NCBI GenBank assembly: GCA_938082505.1
Contig: CALLLH010000021.1
Span: 1 to 64,000 of the forward strand
Source: an uncultured Flavobacteriales bacterium
GTDB lineage: Bacteria > Bacteroidota > Bacteroidia > Flavobacteriales_D > Sanyastnellaceae
Length of the DNA: 64,000 nucleotides
Direction: 5' to 3'
A program made the position numbers and the translations under genes. Numbering within the stretch: position 1 is the stretch's first letter; the number at the start of each line of letters is the position of its first letter. Under the pieces are notes generated by a model. The model searched no databases and had not been told where the DNA came from. It saw only the letters and a list, made by a program, of their open reading frames with translations. Below are positions 41,714 through 50,133 of this stretch, piece by piece.

Positions 41714-42628
41714 TCAGTCTTTCCTCAGCAGGGGAAGGGTGGTACATCGGAACAATCCCCCCATCCGCCCCACCTGATCGTAGGCGCAATCGAGCAGGCG
41801 GTATCCCAGCCCCTGCAGTTCTTCGCCAAGGCGCTTGAAGGAGGGGTCGATGAGCAAGGTGTCCGGACCTACATGCAACAGGTTGGACTGCAGCATCGCA
41901 GCCTCATCGACAGAGATGTTGACAAGTCGTAAATGCCTTTTTTTCAAGAAGTTAAGTTGACTTGGATCGATGAAGGCTTCAGGGCAGACGATGGCCTCGC
42001 CTCCGCCCAAGGGCATGTAGGCGCAATCGAGGTGGAGGGCACTGCGCAGCGGATCGTAATCGTCCTTGTGCAACTCGATGGGCACGATTTCCCGGTTGGG
42101 AAATTGGGCCGCGAGGAAATCAAGGGCAACGGTGTGTGTGCGGGCCACCCTGAGTCCACGCCACTCTGGCTTCCGGGTCACGCCGACGAGCAGGGCATCG
42201 TCCAGCACGATCACGTCGCCGCCCTCCAAGTGGACTCCTTCCGGAAGTTCGTGCACCGGATGCCCATCGAGGATGGGCGCTATGCCTTGCCACTCCTGGC
42301 TGCGTTGTTCGATGGTGCGGGATTGGATGAAAGTCTGGTCGATGACCATGCCGATATCCCGCGTGAAGATTTGCTCTACATCCACCAGGTCTGCGGGACG
42401 CAGTACCTCGACTCCAATATCCTCGAGCAACCGGGAAAGCCCATCCAGCTGTCGCTCGACAGCCGCGGATCCGGGAAAGGTCCCTTGCTCGAGGTGTTGG
42501 CGGGAGATGGGGTCAATGGCGGTTTCCAGCGAGGGCAGAGGGCCTGTCGAGCGGCCATGGCCCACCACCACCGTTCTCAATGGAGCCCACTCATTGGGAA
42601 TCCCCAATTCATGCGGTCCCAATCTCAT
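41714..42628 (-). CDS. Arginine-deiminase-superfamily hydrolase (DDAH/ADI-like)
   Basis: A 304-residue second enzyme of the superfamily, only distantly similar to its neighbour. All expected active-site elements are there: FTRD (88-91), LEGGD (134-138), the H-x-D in HLD (199-201), and the nucleophile C295 in GGLFRCTTLPL. The HLD motif and EGGD are closer to arginine deiminase/dimethylargininase than to CtlX. Candidate substrates are arginine, methylated arginine or a related guanidine. ATG 42628 overlaps the lipoprotein stop by four bases. Confidence 0.8.
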   Translation of the reverse strand: MRLGPHELGIPNEWAPLRTVVVGHGRSTGPLPSLETAIDPISRQHLEQGTFPGSAAVERQLDGLSRLLEDIGVEVLRPADLVDVEQIFTRDIGMVIDQTFIQSRTIEQRSQEWQGIAPILDGHPVHELPEGVHLEGGDVIVLDDALLVGVTRKPEWRGLRVARTHTVALDFLAAQFPNREIVPIELHKDDYDPLRSALHLDCAYMPLGGGEAIVCPEAFIDPSQLNFLKKRHLRLVNISVDEAAMLQSNLLHVGPDTLLIDPSFKRLGEELQGLGYRLLDCAYDQVGRMGGLFRCTTLPLLRKD

Positions 42629-43470
42629 CTTCCGCTGACCTTGGGGCGTTCTGCCAGCACGCCGTACATCTCGCAGTGTTGTTGGACAGCCGCGACCGCG
42701 GCCGAATCCATGACGGCGACCGCCTCGGGTACCGCTTGCCAACCGTCATTCAACCAACGAATTCCTCCCTTGTGGACGGAGTCCGGTGAACCGGCCCTCA
42801 CCGCATACAGCCAGCGGTTGGCCTCTGCCGTGATGTGACGGCGCATGACTGTGTCCCCGGCGGCATCCACGTAGGTGGTGTCCCGATAGACGATGGTGGC
42901 ACCCGGGTATCGATCACCAAGGGTGCGTCCAAAATTCTTGTAATTGCCCGTCCAGCGTTTCTGGAAGACCATATGGTGACGCAGGCGGACCTCCGCCAAA
43001 CAGATGTCGTAAACCTCGCCTTGCTCGAATGGCGAGGCATAGAGCAGGGTCCAATGGTCAAACCTCGTCGTCACGCCGATGCTGTCCCATTGATGCCACA
43101 TCCTCACATAGAGGTCCAAGGTGGAGTCGGTGGGAAAGGTTTCGGGGATGTAATAGTTCTCGAAATGCTGGCGGTATTCGCCTTCGTTGTTCGAGCGCAT
43201 GAAGCCGAACAGGTCTTCCTTGAATTCGGCATAGTCTTCTTCGGTGAGATAGACGGCCGCGGTATCGGGGAAATGGACCTCTGTCGGAGCCGACATGTAC
43301 TCGGGGTGCAGGAAGTCCTGGTAATCCATGCCCTCAGCCGCTGTGCCTCCCGAGCGAAGTGGACCATTTCCATTGCAGCCCGCCAATGCAGCCAATCCTA
43401 AGATCAGTCCGCCATGGATAAAGAGCACGACGGGGCTTGGAATCAAGGTGAACTGACGCTCTTTCCGCAT
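42625..43470 (-). CDS. Lipoprotein of unknown function upstream of the guanidino-hydrolase genes
   Basis: 281 residues with a lipoprotein signal (lipobox ALAGC, lipid anchor at the Cys). The rest is rich in aromatic and charged residues (MWHQWDSIGVTTRFDHW, YKNFGRTLGDRYPGATIVYR) with no recognised domain. Its stop overlaps the ADI-like gene, so it is co-translated with it. Role unknown; perhaps sensing or binding a ligand outside the cytoplasmic membrane. Confidence 0.7.
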   Translation of the reverse strand: MRKERQFTLIPSPVVLFIHGGLILGLAALAGCNGNGPLRSGGTAAEGMDYQDFLHPEYMSAPTEVHFPDTAAVYLTEEDYAEFKEDLFGFMRSNNEGEYRQHFENYYIPETFPTDSTLDLYVRMWHQWDSIGVTTRFDHWTLLYASPFEQGEVYDICLAEVRLRHHMVFQKRWTGNYKNFGRTLGDRYPGATIVYRDTTYVDAAGDTVMRRHITAEANRWLYAVRAGSPDSVHKGGIRWLNDGWQAVPEAVAVMDSAAVAAVQQHCEMYGVLAERPKVSGR

Positions 43471-43475
43471 GGAGG

Positions 43476-43483
43476 CAAAGATA
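43476..43483 (-). promoter_or_regulatory. -7 promoter element TATCTTTG of the guanidino-hydrolase/argS operon
   Basis: A perfect TAnnTTTG, 5 bases before the ATG at 43470. It is the only such element seen before the four-gene run lipoprotein, ADI-like, CtlX-like, argS. Confidence 0.55.
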
Positions 43484-43509
43484 GCCGCCTGAGCCCTGAG
43501 GCCGGTGCT

Positions 43510-44133
43510 TCAGTTGGGAAAGAACCCCCCCTTGATGTGCAATTCTTGTTGGAGCACCAAGATGGTCCATCGCAGCACGCTGTCGAGGAATGCGGCCCGG
43601 TCTGGCCCTTGTGCCGTCAACAGCCGGTGCTTGTGGGCGGGGGGGAGCCCCAGCCAACCCGTCAGATCCTCGATGGTCACATCCGGAAGAGATTCCACAT
43701 CCACATCTTTTTCCTTCAGCAGGTCCTTGATGTCGGAAATGCGCACGAGGTGACCATCAGTCAGGGGTTCTGACAAGTCCATCCGCCGCTCGACCACATC
43801 TCCACCGGGATAAGGCTTGGGCTCGAAAACGGAAAGGAACCGCGTGGTTTCGAAATGCCCTACGCACTCCACGACGATGTCCTTCCGTCCGCCCGGATGG
43901 ACTTTCCTGACTTCAACCAATCGCGCCAGGGTACCTGTGGAAGCAGTGACGTCATCATAGTGGAATGGGATTCCGAAACGGTTGTCTTCCTCCCTGCCGG
44001 CGGTCAGGGCAGTTTCCAACTCGCCCACCAACTGGCGGTACCTCGGTTCAAAGATGTGCAGTCCGGTCCTTTCTCCCGGCAGGAGGAAGATTCCCAAGGG
44101 GAACAATGGCAGAGTGAATGACCGCGCTGACAT
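43510..44133 (-). CDS. LON peptidase N-terminal (substrate-binding) domain protein
   Basis: 207 residues containing only the Lon-N/PUA-like domain, without the AAA or protease parts. Signature: LPLFPLGIFLLPGERTGLHIFEPRYRQL near the N-terminus, and the later VVECVGHF strand. Stand-alone Lon-N proteins are widespread; some act as substrate adaptors, but the function here is unknown. ATG 44133 was preferred over the frame start at 44154. Confidence 0.85.
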   Translation of the reverse strand: MSARSFTLPLFPLGIFLLPGERTGLHIFEPRYRQLVGELETALTAGREEDNRFGIPFHYDDVTASTGTLARLVEVRKVHPGGRKDIVVECVGHFETTRFLSVFEPKPYPGGDVVERRMDLSEPLTDGHLVRISDIKDLLKEKDVDVESLPDVTIEDLTGWLGLPPAHKHRLLTAQGPDRAAFLDSVLRWTILVLQQELHIKGGFFPN

Positions 44134-44177
44134 CCCATTCAATATACGGGACAAATCGCGTTCGGTTCAATCGGCGC

Positions 44178-45689
44178 TCAGCCTGGATTGACGCCGAACC
44201 AGAGGGGGGCTCCATTGCTGTCCAACCCTTCCAGCAGGATGCCGCGCTGGCCGGATCGTCCAGCCTGTTCCAGGGCATGGATCAAATCCTCCACGCCTTG
44301 GACCGGGGTGTTGTCAACCGCGGTGATCACCATTCCTTTCGTCACCCCAGCGTTGCGGAATGGACCTGGGCCCACCTTGAGGACGAGGACCCCCTCCAGA
44401 CCATCCTGTGCCGGTTTCACCAGACAGCCGAACACCGAGGCGGCCGCATCTTCATCGGAGTCTCCGGTCCCTTCTGGAGCATCCGGAAGCAGTCCGTCCC
44501 GCCGCCCCAACTCGACTTCGAACGAGAGGACCCCACCATCCCTCCACACCTGGACTGAAGCAGTCTGGCCCGGCCTGAACCGGCTGACCCTCTCCAGCAA
44601 CTGGGGGATGGAGCCCGTCTCGGTGCCTTCAACGGAGAGGATGACATCGCCAACCTGGATGCCGGCCTGCTCCGCACCACTGTGGTCGTTCACGTCGGCG
44701 ACGAGCACACCTGCCACCGCGGGAAGGTCGAGCCTCCCGGCCATGGACTCATCCACCGGACGGACGTTCACGCCGAGGTAGGCCCTCTGTACTGTGCCGA
44801 ATTCGATGAGATCCCGGGCCACCTTTCCCGCAAGGTTGGCCGGAACCGCAAAGGCATAGCCCGCATAGCTTCCCGTTCGGGAAGCGATGGCCGTATTGAT
44901 CCCGACGAGCTGTCCCTCAACATCCACCAATGCACCGCCACTGTTGCCGGGATTCACGGCAGCATCCGTCTGGATGAAGCTCTCCACAGGAAAGAGTGAA
45001 CGGTCATAATCAGGTCTGAGGAGCTGGATGTCCCTTGCCTTGGCAGATACAATTCCTGCCGTGACCGTGCTGGTCAGGTCGAAGGGATTGCCCACGGCGA
45101 GCACCCAATCGCCGATTTGCACGGCGTCGCTGTCTCCCCATTCCATGGGGCTGAGGCCTTGGCCTTCCACCTTGAGCACCGCGATATCCGTGGTTGGATC
45201 CGAACCGACGAGGGCCGCTGCCATGGTTCGGTTGTCATTGAACCCGACTTCGATGACATCAGCCCCTTCGATGACGTGGTGGTTCGTGACGATGTAGCCA
45301 TCCTCGCTCATGACCACACCGCTTCCCGACCCTTGCTGTATGCTGCCGCCTTGCTGCTGGGGTTGGAAATAACCGGGCCAGCCAAACCACCCTCCTGAAG
45401 CGGGTAGCCGTTGCGCAGTCCTGACATGGACCACCGCATCGAGGGCCTTGTTGGCTGCCTTGCGGAAGTTCATCGGAACACTGGTGCCCATGGCCCCGCC
45501 AAACGCAGGGGGCGGTCCAGGGGGCAAGGTCGAGACCGCCGAAGGAGGGTGCTTCATGACGGCCGGTGAAATGACCGCTTCCCGCGCGGCATTCTGATGG
45601 TCTTCAGCTGTAATCAAGAGTGCGGATACCGCCCCTGCCACGGAGGAAAGGAGAACGGAAACCAACAGGAGGGTGGAAGATGTCTTCAT
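44178..45689 (-). CDS. Deg/HtrA family periplasmic serine protease
   Basis: A 503-residue trypsin-like envelope protease for misfolded proteins. The signal/anchor (LLLVSVLLSSVAGAVSALLI) is followed by a Pro-rich stretch. Catalytic triad: H138 (TNHHVI), D168 (TTDIAVLK) and S250 (VNPGNSGG). Two PDZ-like domains follow, the first around residues 300-395 (AGVLVADVNDHSGAEQAGI), the second around 415-500 (AGVTKGMVITAVDNTPVQG). The second PDZ is preceded by a Glu/Asp-rich linker. A perfect inverted repeat covers its start codon (see the entry at 45688), which suggests repression or structure-based control. Confidence 0.95.
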   Translation of the reverse strand: MKTSSTLLLVSVLLSSVAGAVSALLITAEDHQNAAREAVISPAVMKHPPSAVSTLPPGPPPAFGGAMGTSVPMNFRKAANKALDAVVHVRTAQRLPASGGWFGWPGYFQPQQQGGSIQQGSGSGVVMSEDGYIVTNHHVIEGADVIEVGFNDNRTMAAALVGSDPTTDIAVLKVEGQGLSPMEWGDSDAVQIGDWVLAVGNPFDLTSTVTAGIVSAKARDIQLLRPDYDRSLFPVESFIQTDAAVNPGNSGGALVDVEGQLVGINTAIASRTGSYAGYAFAVPANLAGKVARDLIEFGTVQRAYLGVNVRPVDESMAGRLDLPAVAGVLVADVNDHSGAEQAGIQVGDVILSVEGTETGSIPQLLERVSRFRPGQTASVQVWRDGGVLSFEVELGRRDGLLPDAPEGTGDSDEDAAASVFGCLVKPAQDGLEGVLVLKVGPGPFRNAGVTKGMVITAVDNTPVQGVEDLIHALEQAGRSGQRGILLEGLDSNGAPLWFGVNPG

Positions 45690-45717
45690 TCGGAAATCGT
45701 GGGATTTGTTTCCGAAT
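45688..45717. repeat. Perfect 9-base inverted repeat overlapping the Deg start codon
   Basis: Arms ATTCGGAAA (45688-45696) and TTTCCGAAT (45709-45717) separated by 12 bases. The near arm includes the first two bases of the ATG. As RNA it could form a hairpin hiding the start codon; as DNA it looks like an operator for a dimeric regulator. Confidence 0.5.
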
Positions 45718-45783
45718 TAACACGATGAACCCGCCCTTCGTGCCCGGCAGAGTCTTAAGAAATCCTATGGGAGCGCATGGAAG

Positions 45784-46191
45784 TCAGGAGGGGAGCTTCC
45801 GCATGACCAGGCCATAGATGAATGTGCCCAGCAAAGCCCCGACGATGGCGATCAGAACTGGAACATAACCGGCTCCGAACGAGATGAACAGCGGTCCGGG
45901 GCAGGCGCCCGTGATGGACCAGCCCATACCGAAAACGGCACCTCCAAAGAGGTATCGCTTCCAGCCGGCCTCGTACTGGTAGATGTCGAAGGGCCTTCTA
46001 TTTCGGGTTTTCCAGTCAAACTTCCGGGCGAGTAGATTGAACAGGATGCCCAGGCCCATGGCAGCCCCGATCACACCATACATGTGGAATGAATCGAACA
46101 GGAACATCTCCTGAATGCGGAACCAGCTGATGATCTCGCCCATGGTCAGGGTGATGCCGAAAAGGACACCCAAAATGAAAATTACTGGCAT
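45784..46191 (-). CDS. YeeE/YedE-type sulfur transporter, half-size subunit 1
   Basis: A 135-residue membrane protein with about four helices. The family's cysteine motif is present in [19 protein letters not shown]; YeeE-type proteins take up thiosulfate through a chain of such cysteines. It matches one half of the full-length (about 350-residue) transporter. Its start lies one base after the stop of the second half-size gene upstream. Confidence 0.85.
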   Translation of the reverse strand: MPVIFILGVLFGITLTMGEIISWFRIQEMFLFDSFHMYGVIGAAMGLGILFNLLARKFDWKTRNRRPFDIYQYEAGWKRYLFGGAVFGMGWSITGACPGPLFISFGAGYVPVLIAIVGALLGTFIYGLVMRKLPS

Positions 46192-46192
46192 G

Positions 46193-46756
46193 TCAGAGCA
46201 GGGGTAAGATCAGGGGTAGGACGAAGTGGGTGATGGTCAGGCCTCCGATGAAAAAACCCACCACCGCGATGAGGCTTGGCCATTGCAACGAGCTCAGGCC
46301 ACTGATGGCGTGACCGCTGGTGCAGCCGTTCGCCCATCGGGTTCCGAAGCCGACCAACATGCCGCCGAAGAGCAGCAGGAGGATGGTCAAGGGGTGGGAC
46401 CAAACGTCAGTGCCGAACAGAAGCACAGGATTGAATGCAGTTCCGGCATCTTCGATTCCCATGGCCTGAAGCTGCGACACAGTGTCTGGGCCCAGGGCCG
46501 CAGGGCCCGGCGCGAGCAGCAAGAAACGGGCCACTGCCCCCCCGAGAACCGTTCCCGCGACAAAAACGAGATTCCAGGTTTGCGACTTCCAATCGAATCG
46601 GAAATAATCGGCCAGCTTGCCTGCGCCGGCGATGCTGCACATGGTCCGGAGATTCGAGCTGAGGCCCAAACGTTTTCCGGTCAGAAGCAGTGCTGCCATC
46701 ACGAAGGTGATGGCGGGCCCAGCGACATACCAGGGCCAAGGAGAAAGATGAAACAT
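46193..46756 (-). CDS. YeeE/YedE-type sulfur transporter, half-size subunit 2
   Basis: A 187-residue membrane protein. The matching cysteine motif is GFGTRWANGCTSGHAISGLS, and another conserved cysteine is in LRTMCSIAGAG near residue 40. With the following 135-residue gene it makes up both halves of a YeeE-like transporter. ATG 46756 (MFHLSPWPW) is chosen since it comes 8 bases after the oxygenase stop. Confidence 0.83.
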   Translation of the reverse strand: MFHLSPWPWYVAGPAITFVMAALLLTGKRLGLSSNLRTMCSIAGAGKLADYFRFDWKSQTWNLVFVAGTVLGGAVARFLLLAPGPAALGPDTVSQLQAMGIEDAGTAFNPVLLFGTDVWSHPLTILLLLFGGMLVGFGTRWANGCTSGHAISGLSSLQWPSLIAVVGFFIGGLTITHFVLPLILPLL

Positions 46757-46764
46757 GCGGCTGA

Positions 46765-47667
46765 TTATTTCAATCCGATTTCGCGGAGCCTGTGGTCGAG
46801 GAATTCCTCTGCCGTCCATTGCGGATAGGCCTCATGGTCTCCCATGATCGGATCCAAGGGCATGGTGCCTACGGGATGAAGGAAGAAGGGCAGACTATAC
46901 CGGGATTGACTCCTCAGCGGTCCGGGAGGAAGTACCACCCTGTGCGTGGTGGAGCGCAATACACCTCCCGACAGATTCTGCAGCATGTCGCCCACATTGA
47001 CGGTCAGGGTTCGGGCATGGGCCCTGACAGGAATCCAATCCCCTTCTCTGTCGAGGACCTCCAACCCATCCGCTGAGCTGCCCACAAGCAGGGTGATCAG
47101 GTTGATGTCTTCGTGGCTGCCCGCCCTGGGGGCATCGTCCGGGGCATCGGGTGCGGGCGGGTAATGGAGCACGCGAAGAATGCTGTTTCCCCCCTCGACG
47201 AAATGTTGGAAATAGGCGCGGTCCAAATCGAGGGAGATGGCTACAGCCTCGAGCAGGCGGGCCGCCAAACCTTCCAAGGTGGAATACAGGGACCGGCCTT
47301 CCGAGACGAATTCGGGGACTTCGGGACAATCCGGTTGGTTGTAGCGAACCTGGGCGAAATGGTAGAACTCCTTGAGGTCGGCACGCGCATCGTCCTTGGC
47401 ATGCTCCTGACCGAATGGGGTGTACCCGAAATTTCCGCCGACGCCGGCCATGCTCGCCTCCCGCTTCGCCTCATCATCCAGTTCGAAAAACTGCTCGGCC
47501 GCCTTGTACGTGCTGGCAATCAGGGATTCGTCGAGTCCGTGGCCTTCAAGGGTAACAAATCCAAAAGTCTCGAAGGCATCGCGCAGGGCTGCGGGGAACG
47601 AACCCTTGGATTCCGGATCGCCTGCAAGGAATCCGGCAACATTCAGAACGGGAATTGCCTTGTTCAT
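46765..47667 (-). CDS. 2-oxoglutarate/Fe(II) oxygenase, isopenicillin-N-synthase family
   Basis: A 300-residue non-haem iron enzyme. Iron ligands are H185, D187 (HED in AGSHEDINLITLL) and H242 (STTHRVV). The 2-oxoglutarate-binding R-x-S is R256/S258 (SRYSLPFF). N-terminal domain opens MNKAIPVLNVAGFLAG. The family hydroxylates or cyclises small molecules; the substrate is unknown. ATG 47667 is supported by the promoter element 4 bases upstream. It is followed by the two YeeE-like genes at gaps of 8 and 1 bases, so these three form an operon. Confidence 0.88.
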   Translation of the reverse strand: MNKAIPVLNVAGFLAGDPESKGSFPAALRDAFETFGFVTLEGHGLDESLIASTYKAAEQFFELDDEAKREASMAGVGGNFGYTPFGQEHAKDDARADLKEFYHFAQVRYNQPDCPEVPEFVSEGRSLYSTLEGLAARLLEAVAISLDLDRAYFQHFVEGGNSILRVLHYPPAPDAPDDAPRAGSHEDINLITLLVGSSADGLEVLDREGDWIPVRAHARTLTVNVGDMLQNLSGGVLRSTTHRVVLPPGPLRSQSRYSLPFFLHPVGTMPLDPIMGDHEAYPQWTAEEFLDHRLREIGLK

Positions 47668-47671
47668 GACT

Positions 47672-47679
47672 CGAAAATA
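47672..47679 (-). promoter_or_regulatory. -7 promoter element TATTTTCG
   Basis: A TAnnTTTG-like element (one mismatch), 4 bases before the oxygenase ATG at 47667. Confidence 0.5.
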
Positions 47680-47698
47680 AGCACCATGGGGCCTCTTG

Positions 47699-48919
47699 TC
47701 ACGAAGTCCCGGCATGGAATTTCAGCAATGCAACCAAGGTCACAGAAGCGGCCTTCCATGTGAAATGGTCCGCCACGAGGGTTTCCGCCTCCTTGCCCAT
47801 TTGGTCCAATGCCGCTTGGTCCGCGCCCAATCGGAGGAGTTCCGTCGCAAAGGACATGGCATCCTCTGCTGTGGCAGCGGCCGATCCGACAGGGGCTCCG
47901 AGGGCGGCCAGTGCCCTGGGTGTGGTCACGCAGGCCCGCCGCAGGGCCATGGCTTCGAGCAATTTGTTCTGCAGACCGGTGTTGACCAGCATGGGGGCGA
48001 CGAAAATCGGGGCGGCCATGTAGGCCGAACGGATGTCGTCCACATCACCGATCACGTCGATGTGGGCGGAGTCCAAGGCCAAGACTGCTGCGGAGGGCTG
48101 GGCGCCGCATATGAGCAAGGTGAGGGGCTTTCCCGCCAAACGAGCGAAAACGGGGGCCACTTCCTGCGCGAGGAATTTCGCAGCAACGATGTTCGGCGCA
48201 TAGCCCAGATTGCCGCAGAAAGCGGCATCGTAAGCCTTCCTTCCCGGGAGTGGGGCAGGCCTTGCATCGGGAGCGAAAAAGCCTGTGTCCACCCCATTCG
48301 GAACGACATGGATGTTGCTGCGATCGGGGTGGGGCAGCAGTTGTCTGTCCTGTTCCGAAATGATGGTGCAGGCGTCGAAATACTGGGGCATGCGATGCTC
48401 GTAACGCAGCAGGCGACGTCCTTCCTCCTCGAGCAGGGGCCGCTTCCACCATGGGGCGCGTTCTGCCTCCCGCTCCGCTCCGGCGTGGAGCGTGTCCATG
48501 ATGTCCAACACATGGGGCACGGCGTCGAGGTCCTTGACATATTCGGCCGTTCGCACCATCTGGGCGAGCAACACATCCGGAGCGCCTGACATGATTTCAG
48601 AGCGGATGCGGCGGACCAATTTTCTTTCCGTGAACAACAGAACCTGGAATGGCCGCCTCGAGAACAGCGACCAACCCATTCTGAAGAGTGCCTTGATCCA
48701 GCTGAGCTGGTGGACGCTGACGCGTTCACATCTCGATTGCACAGCGCGGAGTTCCTCCCCGGAAATGCGCCGGAAGGAAAGGCAGTGAAGGTCAATGGAG
48801 AAGTGCTCGTGGAGCACCCCGAGCTGATGATAGATCCGAAGGCGATCCCCCTTGTTCAGGGGAAGCGGGAACCGCGGCGTCAGGACCGCCAACCTGGGTT
48901 TTGTGGCATCAGAGGACAT
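47699..48919 (-). CDS. Glycosyltransferase (GT4-like)
   Basis: A 406-residue GT-B enzyme. The N-terminal domain begins LAVLTPRFPLPLNKGDRLRIY, a frequent acceptor-site opening. The C-terminal domain has NIHVVPNGVDTGFFAP, AFCGNLGYAPN and the TGLQNKLLEAMALRRA region with the conserved glutamate. ATG 48919 overlaps the upstream glycosyltransferase end by 11 bases. Donor and acceptor unknown; probably acts on an envelope glycan. Confidence 0.85.
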   Translation of the reverse strand: MSSDATKPRLAVLTPRFPLPLNKGDRLRIYHQLGVLHEHFSIDLHCLSFRRISGEELRAVQSRCERVSVHQLSWIKALFRMGWSLFSRRPFQVLLFTERKLVRRIRSEIMSGAPDVLLAQMVRTAEYVKDLDAVPHVLDIMDTLHAGAEREAERAPWWKRPLLEEEGRRLLRYEHRMPQYFDACTIISEQDRQLLPHPDRSNIHVVPNGVDTGFFAPDARPAPLPGRKAYDAAFCGNLGYAPNIVAAKFLAQEVAPVFARLAGKPLTLLICGAQPSAAVLALDSAHIDVIGDVDDIRSAYMAAPIFVAPMLVNTGLQNKLLEAMALRRACVTTPRALAALGAPVGSAAATAEDAMSFATELLRLGADQAALDQMGKEAETLVADHFTWKAASVTLVALLKFHAGTS

Positions 48920-50123
48920 GCTTGCCGTAGAATTCAAGCAGATCAGCTCCGATTTTGACCCGATCGAATCCGTCGAAGGCCGCCTTTTTTCCGGCTTCCG
49001 ACAACAGCTTGAGGCGTTCGGGTTCTCGAAGGAGGGCGATGAGGACTTCCCCAAACCGGTGAGGTTCGGCTTGAATCACGGCGTCACCATCCATCAATTC
49101 CAGCCCATGCAGGCCGACTGAGGTGGAGGCCACAGGAATCCCATGACTCATGGCCTCGACCACTTTTACCCTGATTCCAGCGCCGCGCAACAGGGGCACC
49201 ACCAGCAGGTCGTGCTCACCTGAGAAGGCCCGAGCGTCCTCCACTTCACCGTGGTTGTGCACACCCTCGATGCCGGCCCATGAGGAGCGGGCGAGGCCTT
49301 TCCCTGCCAGGTGCAATTCGGCGCGGGGATGAGCGGCGCGTATGGCGGGCCAAACGGTGGCCACGAACCACTCCACACCTTCCTTGTTGGGGCCCCAATC
49401 CATGGCCCCGAGATGGAAGAGCTTGATGGGGTCTCCGGCAGCTGGAAACTTGCGTGCCCTGGGTTTCACTGGTGTGGATTGCCCGTCGATGCCGAACCCT
49501 GCGACGTGCAGGGGGCCGGAATAGCCCCAATTCCTGTAGCCCGTCGATTCCTTTGAACTGATGGCGACAATGGAGTCCACTTCTTCCAGCACCGATTTCT
49601 CATAGCGTTCGAGTGTCCGCGTCAGGTGCCGGATGATCAGTCGGTTCATCGGGTTTCGCGTGGCCTTCCATCGCTGTTCCCATATCTGGAATTCGTGGTT
49701 GTGGCTCCTGAGCGAAATCAGCGCGGTTGGCGCATGCATCCTGATGGTCTCGATGTAGGGCGTGGTGTACAGGCTTTCGAGGTGCACCACGTCATAGCGC
49801 TGACGCGACAACACCCGCTTGAGGACCATGGCAAACTGGTGACTGTAGAACCGGCTGATGTTGTAGGACTCTCCATTCATCAGGGCGATGTAAGCGTCGC
49901 GAACGTCGAGGCCGGTCTCGAGTGGAACGCCTTCGATGCCGGTTTCCTCGATGTATTGCTCATCCAGTTCTTTCAGCTGTAGGGGGTGCTTTCGGGTGAA
50001 GGCAGTCAAGACCTTCACCTGGGCTCCATTGCCGATCAGGCCTGTCGTGATGGAATCAATCGCGAGGCAACCGCCATCAATGGTGGGACGAGGAGGCTTG
50101 TGGCAAATCTGGAGGATGCGCAT
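48909..50123 (-). CDS. Glycosyltransferase family 4 protein
   Basis: A 404-residue GT-B enzyme. Landmarks: the opening MRILQICHKPPRPTIDGG, KLFHLGAMDWGPNKEGVEW for the start of the nucleotide-sugar domain, and HDLLVVPLLRGAGIRVKVVEAMSHG with the glutamate pair. It resembles wbuB/GT4 sugar transferases with a capsular or LPS O-chain role. It sits between LptF/G (10 bases upstream) and a second glycosyltransferase, so this is an envelope polysaccharide operon. Confidence 0.87.
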   Translation of the reverse strand: MRILQICHKPPRPTIDGGCLAIDSITTGLIGNGAQVKVLTAFTRKHPLQLKELDEQYIEETGIEGVPLETGLDVRDAYIALMNGESYNISRFYSHQFAMVLKRVLSRQRYDVVHLESLYTTPYIETIRMHAPTALISLRSHNHEFQIWEQRWKATRNPMNRLIIRHLTRTLERYEKSVLEEVDSIVAISSKESTGYRNWGYSGPLHVAGFGIDGQSTPVKPRARKFPAAGDPIKLFHLGAMDWGPNKEGVEWFVATVWPAIRAAHPRAELHLAGKGLARSSWAGIEGVHNHGEVEDARAFSGEHDLLVVPLLRGAGIRVKVVEAMSHGIPVASTSVGLHGLELMDGDAVIQAEPHRFGEVLIALLREPERLKLLSEAGKKAAFDGFDRVKIGADLLEFYGKHVL

Positions 50124-50133
50124 CACAGGTGAT

